DNA from: an uncultured Bacteroidota bacterium
GTDB taxonomy: Bacteria > Bacteroidota > Bacteroidia > Chitinophagales > Chitinophagaceae
Assembly (NCBI GenBank): GCA_903858475.1
Contig: CAIOIZ010000087.1
Location: 1 to 34,045, forward strand
Reading direction: 5' to 3'
Length of the DNA: 34,045 nucleotides
Positions 1-8,722 of the stretch are shown piece after piece. Below the pieces are notes generated by a model. The model was not told where the DNA came from and made no database searches. It was given only the letters and a program-made list of their open reading frames with translations. Numbering within the stretch: the stretch's first letter is position 1; every line of letters starts with the position of its first letter. The position numbers and the translations under genes were made by a program.

Positions 1-1722
1 CTGGCCATTGCCAGCACAAGTAGGGCCCAGGTGGCCGATAAGCCCTTTATTAAATTGGTAGAACCCAGCAAGGAGAAAAATATGGTCAAGACCAGCAGGC
101 AGTTTCTGATTGGTAGTACCTGCAAAACCTGTTCGCTCACCATCAATGGGCAGCCAGTAAAAGTATATGCTACAGGGGGCTTTGCTTATGAACTCAATTT
201 ATTACCGGGAGATACCAGTTTTATTATCAATGCGGCTATTGGATCCGTCAACGGAATCAGTAAGACCATCAATTACAATTATAGCCTAGCGCCCGCACCC
301 GATACTATCAAAACTTTGCAGATTGCCAATGTAGAAACTTTTCCAGTTGGTAATTTATATGTTAGTCCAGGCGATCGAATAGGCTTTAAAGTAAAAGCAC
401 TAAGCGGCTGTACCGTACTTATCAATAATCGTATACCCTTGTACGAAATGCCCACTGGTAAAGGCAATAGAATGCCGGGCATCTATCAGGGCGAGTATAT
501 TGTAAAAGCCACCGATAGTTTTAATATTTCTAAGTGGATGGTGAGTATTACAGACCAATCGGCTGAAACAGTTACTTCCATGAGTAAAAATTGGGTATCT
601 GTTTTTGGTGCCAATATGCCCAATATTGCTGTCACCAAGGGAAGATTGGCTCATTTGTTATTTGGTTTGGGGGAAGATAGGTTGGGCGGAGCCAAGATCG
701 GGTATCTTGATTCCTTGGTACAATTGCAAGTAACCGGAAAAGTAGGGAGTAAATACAAAATACAATTAAGTAAGTATCGAACCGCTTATATTGATGATGA
801 TGCCATTGAGTTGTTGCCAAAGGGGAGTTTTACACCCGAATCGCTTACTGGCTCTTGGCGCGTATATGGCGACTCTTTATATGATTATGTAAACCTCGGA
901 TTGAATACCCGTTTGCCCTATCAGTCATTTCAATTGGTTGATCCTTCAAAAATTGTAGTGGATGTTTTTGGGGCTACCAATAATACCAATTGGATTACCC
1001 AACTTGAAAACACCCGCGAGATTAAAAATGTTTATTATGAACAAGTAGAGGAGGGTGTTTTTCGAATCACTGTTGAACTAAAACATGCACAGCATTGGGG
1101 TCATCAATTATACTATAGCGGAAATAACTTGGTGCTTAAAATAAAACAACCACCTGTTTCGCTCGATCTACATCACTTAACCATTGCGGTGGATGCGGGT
1201 CATGGCGGCACCAATACCGGCGCAGGTGGCCCTACGGGTTCATCTGAAAAAATGTTAACCTTGGCCATTTCTTTAAAACTACAAAAGGCATTAGAGAAAG
1301 AAGGTGCTAAAGTAATTATGACAAGAACCAGCGAGCAGTTTGTAGACAACAAGGAACGAATTTTATTTTACCGGGATAGTGTCCCTGATTTATTAATTAG
1401 TATACACCTTAATTCCAGTGCTGACCCAATTCGTGTAAGCGGCACCGGTACCTTTTATCGTTATATCGGTTTTAGAAACCTGAGTAAGGCTATTTATCAG
1501 CGTATGTTGGAATTGGGACTGAAGGAGTATGGTAATACGGGTAGTTTTAATTTTATGCTCAACAGCCCAACAGAATATCCCACCGCCTTGGTAGAAACAC
1601 TTTTTCTCAGTAATCCAGAAGAAGAGATGAAGGTATTGGAGGAAGGATTTCAGCAGCAAATGGTGAACAAGATGGTGCTGGGCATTAAAGATTTTCTAGC
1701 AGCCTGTAAAAAACAACCCTGA
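1..1722 (+). CDS. N-acetylmuramoyl-L-alanine amidase (Amidase_3), 5' end outside the window
   Basis: Zinc amidase that cuts the bond between MurNAc and the stem peptide of peptidoglycan in the periplasm. The frame is open to the window edge, and the first ten codons (LAIASTSRAQ) look like the end of a signal peptide, so the GTG at 31 is not the start and the gene begins upstream. Counting from base 1, an SH3-like stretch lies near codons 210-290, an AMIN-like stretch near 285-385 and the Amidase_3 domain near 390-570. Zinc ligands fit His401 in DAGHGG, Glu416 in SSEK and His469 in SIHLN; the catalytic Glu is 532 in VETLFLSN. All key residues are intact. It is convergent with the propeller gene downstream. 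Family is secure; the exact substrate role (cell separation or turnover) is not. Confidence 0.93.
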   Translation: MAIASTSRAQVADKPFIKLVEPSKEKNMVKTSRQFLIGSTCKTCSLTINGQPVKVYATGGFAYELNLLPGDTSFIINAAIGSVNGISKTINYNYSLAPAPDTIKTLQIANVETFPVGNLYVSPGDRIGFKVKALSGCTVLINNRIPLYEMPTGKGNRMPGIYQGEYIVKATDSFNISKWMVSITDQSAETVTSMSKNWVSVFGANMPNIAVTKGRLAHLLFGLGEDRLGGAKIGYLDSLVQLQVTGKVGSKYKIQLSKYRTAYIDDDAIELLPKGSFTPESLTGSWRVYGDSLYDYVNLGLNTRLPYQSFQLVDPSKIVVDVFGATNNTNWITQLENTREIKNVYYEQVEEGVFRITVELKHAQHWGHQLYYSGNNLVLKIKQPPVSLDLHHLTIAVDAGHGGTNTGAGGPTGSSEKMLTLAISLKLQKALEKEGAKVIMTRTSEQFVDNKERILFYRDSVPDLLISIHLNSSADPIRVSGTGTFYRYIGFRNLSKAIYQRMLELGLKEYGNTGSFNFMLNSPTEYPTALVETLFLSNPEEEMKVLEEGFQQQMVNKMVLGIKDFLAACKKQP

Positions 1723-1740
1723 TTTATACCAAGGTTGTTT
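1708..1740 (-). terminator. Intrinsic terminator for the minus-strand propeller gene
   Basis: AAACAACC at 1711-1718 and GGTTGTTT at 1733-1740 form an 8-base stem with a 14-base loop. Read on the minus strand the stem runs into six T bases, so it fits a terminator for the gene at 1752-4883. The hairpin overlaps the last codons of the convergent amidase gene. Confidence 0.5.
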
Positions 1741-1751
1741 AGAAACTTTTC

Positions 1752-4700
1752 TTATTGTAAAATGGTCTTTTTTAATTTACTCAACTGTTGATTGATTGTT
1801 TTTATTTGCTTTTGCACTTCCGCCCATTTCATCATCAATAAGCTTAAGTCCAATGCGGCATTGGCTGCAGCTTCTGTCGATTGCAGGGTAGGCAGCATTT
1901 CTGTGTCGTTGATGAGATTAAAAAGACCTACCATATCTGCATTCAACTTATTGAACCCACGGTCACGGTTACCCGAAACACCATTTGCTAATTTGATTAA
2001 GAGGCTATCAGTCAACATGAGTTCGTTGTGTAGGGAGGCCGTAGTGTTGGGCAATAGTTTGTTGATTTGCTGGTGGAAGGAAGCAATCTGCTGTAAAGCC
2101 AGCATGCATTTTTTTCTACCCTCATAACAAGTATAGGCCAGGTTGCGAATGCCCTCTAGGTCTTCGGCAGTGATGTTGACCCTGGGGTCTATGCGTACAG
2201 TTATTTTTTTCGTGTATACCTTACCGTCAACAATTAGTTGAATGGTGTAGGCACCGGGCAATACCCAGGGAGCTGTTTCCTCCGGGGCGGTATTTTTATA
2301 AGTAGCCGAAATGGAATAAGTGGCAGGTACATTCAATGGCTGGTAGTGTAGGTCCCAGGTAAATCGGTGACTGCCTTTTTCGGCAGATAAAATACTTTGT
2401 GGTCGTATCCAGTATAGCGGAATATTAACAGCGGGTATTTTATACAAACTGTCTTTGTTGGAGTAGCGTCGAATTAGATGCCCGTTGTTGTCCTGAATTT
2501 CCAATACTATATCCTTGGCCTTGCTGCCTAAATAATAATCAATGATGGCACCATCCGGTGGATTTTGACCGGCTACTTCTTCTTGTGGAACGGGTGTGTC
2601 GGGGTACAGGCAATGTCGCACACGGGTAGCCAGTGGAGGTGTAAATAAATAGTTTAAATCGGTAATAGCAACATTGTCGGCTGCATAGGACAATTGTGGT
2701 AAATCGCGCAGTGCATTGATATTATCGAGTATCCAAAAACTTCTGCCATGGGTGGCTACTATAATATCATTGTCTTTTATTATCAAATCACGGATAGAAG
2801 TAGCCGGCATATTGAGGCGAAGGGATTGCCAGTTTTCGCCTTCATCAAAAGATACATACACGGCATTTTCGCTGCCGGCAAATAACAATCCTTTTTGTTG
2901 TGGATCTTCTTTTACTACATTAATGGGTTCATCGGGTAAGCCTTTGACTATTTCTTTCCATGTTGTTCCTCCATCAGTGGTTTTGAAAATATGCGGTTTC
3001 ATATCGGATAAGCGTATACGATTTACAGCTGCATAAGCTGTGTTGGCATCAAAATGACTGGCATCCATCAGGGAAACCTTACTCCAGCTAGTGATGGCTG
3101 CTGGGGTTACATCTTTCCAATTCTTTCCTCCATCCCTGGTTACCTGAATTAATCCATCGTCGGTGCCGCACCAGATGGTATTTATATCAAGGTAAGAGGG
3201 GGCTACTGTATAAATAACGCCACGCCTTGCCATTTTTGGAGCGGTATATTTTTCGCGATCATCCTGTGCATAGATGCCGATATTAGCAGGAACATCCCAT
3301 TGCTCTCTCGATAAATCGGGACTGATTATATCCCATTTGCCACCGCCGCTGGTTGTTTTAAACAACACATTGCCGGCGTAGTACAATGTTTTTTTGTCAA
3401 TGGGATTAAAGAGTACAGGAGCCGTTCTGATAAACCGGTATTTGCCTGTTCTGATAGCTTCGGGTGCAATATTTTGTGATTGGCCGGTCCGTTTATCGTA
3501 CCGCGAAATTTTACCACCATAAATAATATTATTATCCAAGGGATCTGCTACCACATAACCATATTCCTCTGCTGCCACCGGATGCCATTCGCGCAAGCCG
3601 ATAACACCGTCATTGCCTCTGGAAGCAATGCCTACACTGCCACTCTCTTGTTGTCCACTGAATACATTATAGGGAAATGCATTGTCGGCACTCACATGAT
3701 AAAACTGGGCCGTAGGTTGGTTGTACCAGCTGGAAAAACTTTCTCCTCCATTTACGGTAACAATGGCACCCTGGTCACTGGCAATAATCATAATCTTGGA
3801 GTCCAGCGGATTAATCCAGATGCGATGATAATCATCGCCGCCGGGTGCACCACGAAAAGCTTCCCAGTTTTTTCCTCCATCCATACTTTTCCATACTACT
3901 ACATCGGCAGTATACACGATATCGGCGTTGTTGGGATCGGCTTTTATTTCTGCAAAATCACTTCCTCTTCCCCATAGTCTTTCATCCGCATTGATATTCA
4001 TCCAATGTTCACCTGCGTCATCACTTCTATAAATGCCTCCGTATTTACCTGCATCAACGGTAGCGTATAGACGATTTGAATTGGAAGGAGCAATACAAAA
4101 TCCGATTCTGCCTAAGCCCTGTTCGGTAGTAGGTAAACCAGTACTCAATTTTTTCCAAGTAGTACCGCCATCTATTGATTTAAAGAGGCCACTTTCTTTC
4201 CCGTTCCAGGCGCCGTTTTCCCAGGGGCCCAGTCGGCCTGCCCAGAGGTCGGCATAAATAATATTGGTATTATTGGGGTCAATGGCTACTTGAATAGCCC
4301 CTGTATTTTCATCTTTGTATAATACCTTTTCCCAGCTAGCACCACCATCTAAACTACGATACACTCCTCTTTCTTCATTGGCACCATAGGGATGGCCTAA
4401 TACGGCAACGAATAGACGATTTTCATTCTTGGGGTCAATGGCTAGGCCGCCAATTTGTTGCACTTTGTCTAACCCAATATGCTTCCAGGTTTTACCTGCA
4501 TCGATAGATTTGTACATGCCATTGCCGATACTTAAATCGGGTCTTTGCAAACCTTCGCCACTGCCTACATATAATACATTGGGATTAGAAGGAGATACCA
4601 CCACATCGCCGATACTGCCCGTCGGCTGGTCATCAAAAATTGGTTGCCAGGTTCTGCCGAAATCATTGGTCTTCCATACGCCACCATTGTTGACTCCCAT

Positions 4701-4883
4701 ATAAAATACATTCGGTTGCGAAGGAATACCAACCGCGCCAACTGTTCTTCCACCCCGGTGTGGACCAATACAACGCCATTGCATACTATTGAACAAATGG
4801 CTATCGAAAGATTGCGCAAAACCATTCGTAAAGAAACTGGCAGCAATCAATAGTTGTAAGAAGCAAACTTTAATTTTTTTCAT
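1752..4883 (-). CDS. Secreted sortilin/VPS10-like beta-propeller protein
   Basis: A 1043-residue exported protein. It opens with a signal peptide (MKKIKVCFLQLLIAASFFTN, then GFAQ). Residues of about 35-730 carry many BNR/Asp-box repeats of the type S.DGG.TW, as in KSIDAGKTW, RSLDGGASW, KSIDGGTTW, KTTDGGTTW and TRDGGKNW, as in sortilin-like and glycosidase-like propellers. About residues 780-930 look like an Ig/FnIII-like segment (FTWDLHY, PGAYTIQLIVDG), followed by a helical tail. Bacteroidota have many such proteins, often annotated as glycosyl hydrolases, but no catalytic residue supports that here. It lies 45 bases downstream of the dicarboxylate transporter on the same strand, so co-transcription is possible. 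Function unknown; a role in binding extracellular polymer or protein is a guess. Confidence 0.85.
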   Translation of the reverse strand: MKKIKVCFLQLLIAASFFTNGFAQSFDSHLFNSMQWRCIGPHRGGRTVGAVGIPSQPNVFYMGVNNGGVWKTNDFGRTWQPIFDDQPTGSIGDVVVSPSNPNVLYVGSGEGLQRPDLSIGNGMYKSIDAGKTWKHIGLDKVQQIGGLAIDPKNENRLFVAVLGHPYGANEERGVYRSLDGGASWEKVLYKDENTGAIQVAIDPNNTNIIYADLWAGRLGPWENGAWNGKESGLFKSIDGGTTWKKLSTGLPTTEQGLGRIGFCIAPSNSNRLYATVDAGKYGGIYRSDDAGEHWMNINADERLWGRGSDFAEIKADPNNADIVYTADVVVWKSMDGGKNWEAFRGAPGGDDYHRIWINPLDSKIMIIASDQGAIVTVNGGESFSSWYNQPTAQFYHVSADNAFPYNVFSGQQESGSVGIASRGNDGVIGLREWHPVAAEEYGYVVADPLDNNIIYGGKISRYDKRTGQSQNIAPEAIRTGKYRFIRTAPVLFNPIDKKTLYYAGNVLFKTTSGGGKWDIISPDLSREQWDVPANIGIYAQDDREKYTAPKMARRGVIYTVAPSYLDINTIWCGTDDGLIQVTRDGGKNWKDVTPAAITSWSKVSLMDASHFDANTAYAAVNRIRLSDMKPHIFKTTDGGTTWKEIVKGLPDEPINVVKEDPQQKGLLFAGSENAVYVSFDEGENWQSLRLNMPATSIRDLIIKDNDIIVATHGRSFWILDNINALRDLPQLSYAADNVAITDLNYLFTPPLATRVRHCLYPDTPVPQEEVAGQNPPDGAIIDYYLGSKAKDIVLEIQDNNGHLIRRYSNKDSLYKIPAVNIPLYWIRPQSILSAEKGSHRFTWDLHYQPLNVPATYSISATYKNTAPEETAPWVLPGAYTIQLIVDGKVYTKKITVRIDPRVNITAEDLEGIRNLAYTCYEGRKKCMLALQQIASFHQQINKLLPNTTASLHNELMLTDSLLIKLANGVSGNRDRGFNKLNADMVGLFNLINDTEMLPTLQSTEAAANAALDLSLLMMKWAEVQKQIKTINQQLSKLKKTILQ

Positions 4884-4928
4884 AATAAAATAGTATTATC
4901 AATGAAATTACTGATAAAGATTTCGGTA

Positions 4929-6392
4929 TTAAAAATTGGGTACAATCAGTGGCAATAATAACCAACTGAATAGTGTAATAAGTATCACAGCAATAATATT
5001 CATGACAAAACCAGTCTTCAACATCTGATGCAATTTGATATGACCACTTGAAAATACGATTGCATTGGGAGGCGTACCCATGGGCAACATACCAGCACAA
5101 CTGGCGCCAAGGGTCATGGGAATGCCTAGTAAAAGCGGATTGATATGAAGGGCATCTGCAACTGCTGAAATTACCGGGGCCATCACAATCACCTGTGCGA
5201 TATTGCTCATCACTTCACTCAGAAAAACCGAAATAAGGGTTACAATAAATATCAATACTAATATATTGCTGGTTGCATAGCTGGCAATGTATTGACCAAG
5301 TTCTTCCATCAATTTGGCTTCTTCCAGCGATTTTGCCATCGCTATACCACCACCAAATAATAATAAAATTCCCCAAGCCATATTTTTGGTATCCGTCCAC
5401 TCCAATAATCTTTCTTCTGGTTTTTCTGCAGAGCGGCCACTGGGCACAATAAATAAACTAATAGCACCTAATAACGCAATGATGGAATCATCGAGTTGAA
5501 ATATTTTTTGTTGGCTATTGATGATGTCCTTGGTAATCCATAAAAAGGCAGTAGTACAAAAAACCAACATCACTCTTTTTTCTTGTTTACTCAGTGGTCC
5601 CATCTCTTTTAATTCAGACAGGATAAAATTGCGACCATCCACACTATGACTCAGGTGATTGGGGTAGAGCCATTTGACCATTACCCAATACAAACACAAT
5701 AGCAAAACCATCGATAAGGGCATACAAAGCAACATCCATTGTAAAAAATCGATGCTGTGTCCGTAATGGTCGTTGAGGTGTCGGATATAAGCCACATTGG
5801 GGGGTGTGCCAATGATGGTGGCAATGCCTCCGAAATTGCTAGCATACGCCAGCGACATCATGAGCGCAAGAGAGAAATTTTTGATATTGGCATTGGGGTT
5901 GGCATGTTGACTGATAACATGTATCACCGAAGCGGCAATGGGAAACATCATCATAGTGGTGGCGGTATTGCTGAGCCACATGCTGATAAATCCTGTAGAT
6001 AATATAAATCCCAAGATGATATTATTGCCATTGGTGCCAGTAAGCTTAATAATATTGAGTGCAATTCTTTTGTGGAGCTGCCATTTTTCAATAGCAATAC
6101 CCAGAAAAAAACCACCCATAAACAAATAGATAATAGAATCCGAATAGGATCGAGACGTTTCTTTAATAGTATTGATACTAAGCAAGGGATAAAGCACCAA
6201 TGGCAATAGGGCTACCACGGCCAATGGCATGGCTTCTAATACCCACCAGCAAATCATTAATACGGCCAATGACAATACCAGTTTTGATTTGTCAGCCAGT
6301 GCCAGCGGGTTGGCAAAAAAGAAAACCAGGAATAGCAGGATACCTGCCAATAAGCTGATTTCTTTTTTGTATTTTTTATAAAATTCGGGCAT
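4929..6392 (-). CDS. DASS-family (SLC13-type) anion or dicarboxylate:Na+ symporter
   Basis: A 487-residue inner-membrane transporter, the usual length for the divalent anion:sodium symporter family. It has many hydrophobic segments and the two-fold repeat of the family. The first substrate/sodium motif is SNTATT (SNT at residues 141-143). In the second repeat the corresponding motif is SNIAQ (396-398), where SNT is more usual. It is followed by the NaDC-like region with GASCAGMLPMGTPPNA. Family members import C4-dicarboxylates, citrate or sulfate with sodium; the substrate cannot be set from sequence alone. The start is an ATG in a divergent region shared with the AhpD-like gene. The propeller gene follows after 45 bases. 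Confidence 0.88.
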   Translation of the reverse strand: MPEFYKKYKKEISLLAGILLFLVFFFANPLALADKSKLVLSLAVLMICWWVLEAMPLAVVALLPLVLYPLLSINTIKETSRSYSDSIIYLFMGGFFLGIAIEKWQLHKRIALNIIKLTGTNGNNIILGFILSTGFISMWLSNTATTMMMFPIAASVIHVISQHANPNANIKNFSLALMMSLAYASNFGGIATIIGTPPNVAYIRHLNDHYGHSIDFLQWMLLCMPLSMVLLLCLYWVMVKWLYPNHLSHSVDGRNFILSELKEMGPLSKQEKRVMLVFCTTAFLWITKDIINSQQKIFQLDDSIIALLGAISLFIVPSGRSAEKPEERLLEWTDTKNMAWGILLLFGGGIAMAKSLEEAKLMEELGQYIASYATSNILVLIFIVTLISVFLSEVMSNIAQVIVMAPVISAVADALHINPLLLGIPMTLGASCAGMLPMGTPPNAIVFSSGHIKLHQMLKTGFVMNIIAVILITLFSWLLLPLIVPNF

Positions 6393-6476
6393 TGACGATG
6401 CAAATAGTTAGGGACAATATAATACAGTTTATTCAATAATCTCCTACCAAAGCCATCATTGCTTTTGCGAATGAAT

Positions 6477-6484
6477 TAACTTTG
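6477..6484 (+). promoter_or_regulatory. Candidate -7 promoter element (TAACTTTG) for the AhpD-like gene
   Basis: TAACTTTG matches the Bacteroidota -7 consensus TAnnTTTG and sits 23 bases before the ATG at 6508. I see no TTG at the usual distance of about 20 bases upstream, so the -33 half is weak. Confidence 0.45.
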
Positions 6485-6507
6485 CAGTTCAAAAAAAATA
6501 TTCCAAA

Positions 6508-6858
6508 ATGAGCAATTTAGTACAGGAATTTAATGATTATCGTACCCGCATGAATGAAGTGATATTGGGCAAGGACAATTTGGTGATAAAGCGGCTCTGG
6601 AACCTCGATACCAATACGTATGCCGAAGGGGCATTGGATGTAAAAACAAAGGAGTTATTGGGGTTGGTAGCCAGTATGGTATTGCGTTGCGACGATTGTA
6701 TCAAATACCATGTAGGTAAAGTACATGAGTTGGGACTTAGTACAGCCGAATTGTATGAAGTTTTTGCAGTGGCCAATATGGTAGGCGGCACCATTGTAAT
6801 TCCACATACCCGCAGGGCTGCCGAATATTGGGAAGAATTGAATCAAAATCCTCAATAA
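6508..6858 (+). CDS. Carboxymuconolactone decarboxylase / AhpD-like protein
   Basis: A 116-residue cytosolic protein of the CMD/AhpD fold. The centre holds the AhpD-type redox motif C-D-D-C-IKYH (CxxC followed by His three residues later), with the typical continuation VGKVHELGLS and the helix FAVANMVGG. The CxxC points to a thiol peroxidase-like or disulfide-linked role rather than muconolactone decarboxylation, which lacks this motif. It begins just after a TAACTTTG element. The ketoacid oxidoreductase beta subunit starts 61 bases downstream on the same strand, so the two may be expressed together under oxidative conditions (inference). Confidence 0.88.
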   Translation: MSNLVQEFNDYRTRMNEVILGKDNLVIKRLWNLDTNTYAEGALDVKTKELLGLVASMVLRCDDCIKYHVGKVHELGLSTAELYEVFAVANMVGGTIVIPHTRRAAEYWEELNQNPQ

Positions 6859-6892
6859 ATCGGTGCATTGATTACAGAACATTTATTTTAAT

Positions 6893-6900
6893 TAACTTTA
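6893..6900 (+). promoter_or_regulatory. Possible -7 element (TAACTTTA) for the oxidoreductase beta gene
   Basis: TAACTTTA differs from TAnnTTTG at one base and lies 19 bases before the ATG at 6920. The nearest upstream TTG (6868-6870) leaves a 22-base spacer, at the long end of the usual range. Confidence 0.3.
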
Positions 6901-6919
6901 TGCCCCAATTGAATTAATT

Positions 6920-7957
6920 ATGTCAGATACAGTTGCAGCTACAACAGCTCCATTAACATCCAAAGATTTTGTGACCGATCAGGAAGTACGCTGGTGCCCG
7001 GGATGCGGGGATTATTCCATTCTTGCGCAGGTACAAAAAGTAATGCCCACCTTGGGTATTCCCAGAGAAAATATAGTAATTGTAAGTGGTATCGGCTGTA
7101 GCAGTCGGTTTCCTTATTATATGAATACCTATGGTATGCATAGTATTCACGGAAGAGCTACTGCTGTTGCCAGCGGATTAAAAGCAGCTCGTCCCGAATT
7201 GAGTGTATGGGTAGTAACCGGTGATGGCGATAGTTTGAGTATTGGCGGTAACCATACCATTCATTTACTACGTAGAAATTTTGATATTAATATTCTTTTG
7301 TTCAATAACCAGATTTATGGTTTAACCAAGGGACAATATTCTCCTACTTCAGAACCAAATAAGGTAACCAAGTCGAGTCCTTTTGGAAGTATCGATCATC
7401 CATTTAATCCATTGGCTTTGGCCATGGGTGCCGATGCTAGTTTCATCGGTCGTTCGATGGACAGGGATCCCAAGCATTTACAATCCATGTTGATTCGTGC
7501 ACAGGCACACAAAGGGTCTTCTTTTCTAGAAATTTATCAGAATTGCAATATTTTCAATGACGGTGCTTTCGAAATATTTACTGAAAAAGGAACCAAGGCC
7601 GATGAAGTATTATTTCTAGAACAAGGCAAACCATTGGTATTTGGCGCCAATGCCAATAAGGGTATCAAATTAGACGGTTTCAAGCCAGTGATTGTTGACT
7701 TAGCAGCCGGTGCTTCAACCGATGACCTTTGGATACATGACGAGAAAGATTTTTATAAAGCACAGATTTTAATCAGAATGTTTGATGACCCAAGATTACA
7801 AGGTCATTTACCAAGACCATTTGGTGTTTTCTTTGAAACAGAAAGACCTTGTTACGAAGAAAGCATGAGTTTGCAGATGGAAGAAATTATTGCTAAAAAA
7901 GGGAAAGGCGATTTGGATAAATTGCTAAGAGGCAATGAAGTTTGGAGCATTAGCTAA
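6920..7957 (+). CDS. korB: 2-oxoacid (probably 2-oxoglutarate):ferredoxin oxidoreductase, beta subunit
   Basis: The TPP-binding beta subunit (345 residues) of the enzyme that oxidatively decarboxylates 2-oxoglutarate or a related 2-oxoacid to acyl-CoA with ferredoxin as acceptor. Four cysteines placed as iron-sulfur ligands are visible: Cys26 and Cys29 in CPGCG, Cys60 in GIGCSS and Cys209 in QNCN. The TPP site is the GDGD motif at about 101-104 with the NN of LLFNNQIYGLTKGQYSPTS. The motif set fits the KorB/OorB group better than pyruvate enzymes. The alpha (or alpha-gamma) subunit, which is normally next door, is absent from both sides. The gene ends in a clear terminator. Family is firm; substrate is inferred. 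Confidence 0.9.
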   Translation: MSDTVAATTAPLTSKDFVTDQEVRWCPGCGDYSILAQVQKVMPTLGIPRENIVIVSGIGCSSRFPYYMNTYGMHSIHGRATAVASGLKAARPELSVWVVTGDGDSLSIGGNHTIHLLRRNFDINILLFNNQIYGLTKGQYSPTSEPNKVTKSSPFGSIDHPFNPLALAMGADASFIGRSMDRDPKHLQSMLIRAQAHKGSSFLEIYQNCNIFNDGAFEIFTEKGTKADEVLFLEQGKPLVFGANANKGIKLDGFKPVIVDLAAGASTDDLWIHDEKDFYKAQILIRMFDDPRLQGHLPRPFGVFFETERPCYEESMSLQMEEIIAKKGKGDLDKLLRGNEVWSIS

Positions 7958-7987
7958 TCAATTTATTGCGCCCTATACAAAATATTC

Positions 7988-8011
7988 AAAGACCCAATTC
8001 AACGGGTCTTT
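7988..8011 (+). terminator. Intrinsic terminator after the oxidoreductase gene
   Basis: AAAGACCC (7988-7995) and GGGTCTTT (8004-8011) form a perfect 8-base stem with an 8-base loop, followed by further T bases. It lies 31 bases after the stop codon and separates this unit from the gene run that begins at 8180. Confidence 0.8.
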
Positions 8012-8121
8012 TTTATTTGTTAAAGAAATAATAAAGCGATAAAAAACCTATTTTAAGCAAGGGGAAATCTAAAAACCGACGTCTAAGTAATAGTACAGTG
8101 TATTGGCTTAAACTTTTACTT

Positions 8122-8137
8122 ATAAGACAGGTCTTAT
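8122..8137. promoter_or_regulatory. Perfect 7-7 inverted repeat, candidate operator before the gene run at 8180
   Basis: ATAAGAC (8122-8128) and GTCTTAT (8131-8137) are exact reverse complements separated by AG. The site lies 42 bases upstream of the first gene of the run, where a dimeric regulator could bind. No T-run follows, so it is not a terminator. I found no convincing TAnnTTTG element in 8012-8179; the rest of this 168-base stretch shows no gene or RNA I recognise. Confidence 0.4.
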
Positions 8138-8179
8138 TTGGATGGAACCGGGATAGTTTATATGTAAAAAAAATAAAAT

Positions 8180-8683
8180 ATGTATATTTCATTAAGACCA
8201 TGGGAAATAGAAGATGCGGCCTTGCTGGCTGAATATTTCAATAATATCAATATTTGGAATAATCTGCGCGATTATATTCCGCATCCCTATTCCGAGGAAG
8301 ATGCAGTGCGTTTTATTGAAGGGCAGATAGCATTATCGCCCACACAAAATTTTGCGATTTTGAATGAGGGTGTATTAGTGGGTGGTATTGGAATCATTTT
8401 GCAAGAAGATGTGTATAGAATGAATGTAGAGTTGGGCTATTGGATTGCTGAACCATTTTGGGCTCAAGGCATTGCAACCATTGCAGTTGGATTAATGACC
8501 GATTATGTTTTTGACAGCTTTGCCATCAATAGAATTGTTGCAGAGGTATTTGATTATAATAAATCAAGTATGCGGGTATTGGAAAAAAATGGCTACCACT
8601 TAGAAACGGTGAGGCGTAAAGGCATATTGAAAAATGATTTACTCCGCGATGATTTTGTATGGGTAAAACAAAAAATATATTAA
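8180..8683 (+). CDS. GNAT acetyltransferase, RimJ/RimL type
   Basis: A 167-residue cytosolic N-acetyltransferase using acetyl-CoA. It begins MYISLRPWEIEDA and shows the RimJ/RimL pattern: ELGYWIAEPFWAQGIAT (acetyl-CoA loop with a reduced Q/RxxGxG-like motif, WAQGIA), then NRIVAEVFDYNKSSMRVLEKNGY near 115-140. Members of this group acetylate the N-termini of ribosomal proteins, antibiotics or small amines; the substrate is unknown. It is first in the gene run and lies 39 bases before the PqqD-like gene. It could be part of that pathway or only a neighbour. Confidence 0.85.
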   Translation: MYISLRPWEIEDAALLAEYFNNINIWNNLRDYIPHPYSEEDAVRFIEGQIALSPTQNFAILNEGVLVGGIGIILQEDVYRMNVELGYWIAEPFWAQGIATIAVGLMTDYVFDSFAINRIVAEVFDYNKSSMRVLEKNGYHLETVRRKGILKNDLLRDDFVWVKQKIY

Positions 8684-8722
8684 TAATATTTCGTACCAAA
8701 CCTTTTAAAAACTTCTCTGATC

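Noticed and set aside
31-33. GTG as start of the amidase gene
   Set aside because: The frame stays open to base 1 and the preceding codons look like the end of a signal peptide, so the true start is outside the window.
3480-3977. Plus-strand open frame opposite the propeller gene
   Set aside because: It mirrors the repeated propeller codons and has no start signal or protein-like domain; the minus-strand protein is clearly real.
4896-4917. Short inverted repeat TTATCA...TGATAA between transporter and propeller genes
   Set aside because: Six bases only in AT-rich sequence, no T tract; likely chance.
8012-8179. Precursor peptide gene before the PqqD/ATP-grasp run
   Set aside because: No plus-strand ORF of useful length is present; the only ATG frames close after a few codons.
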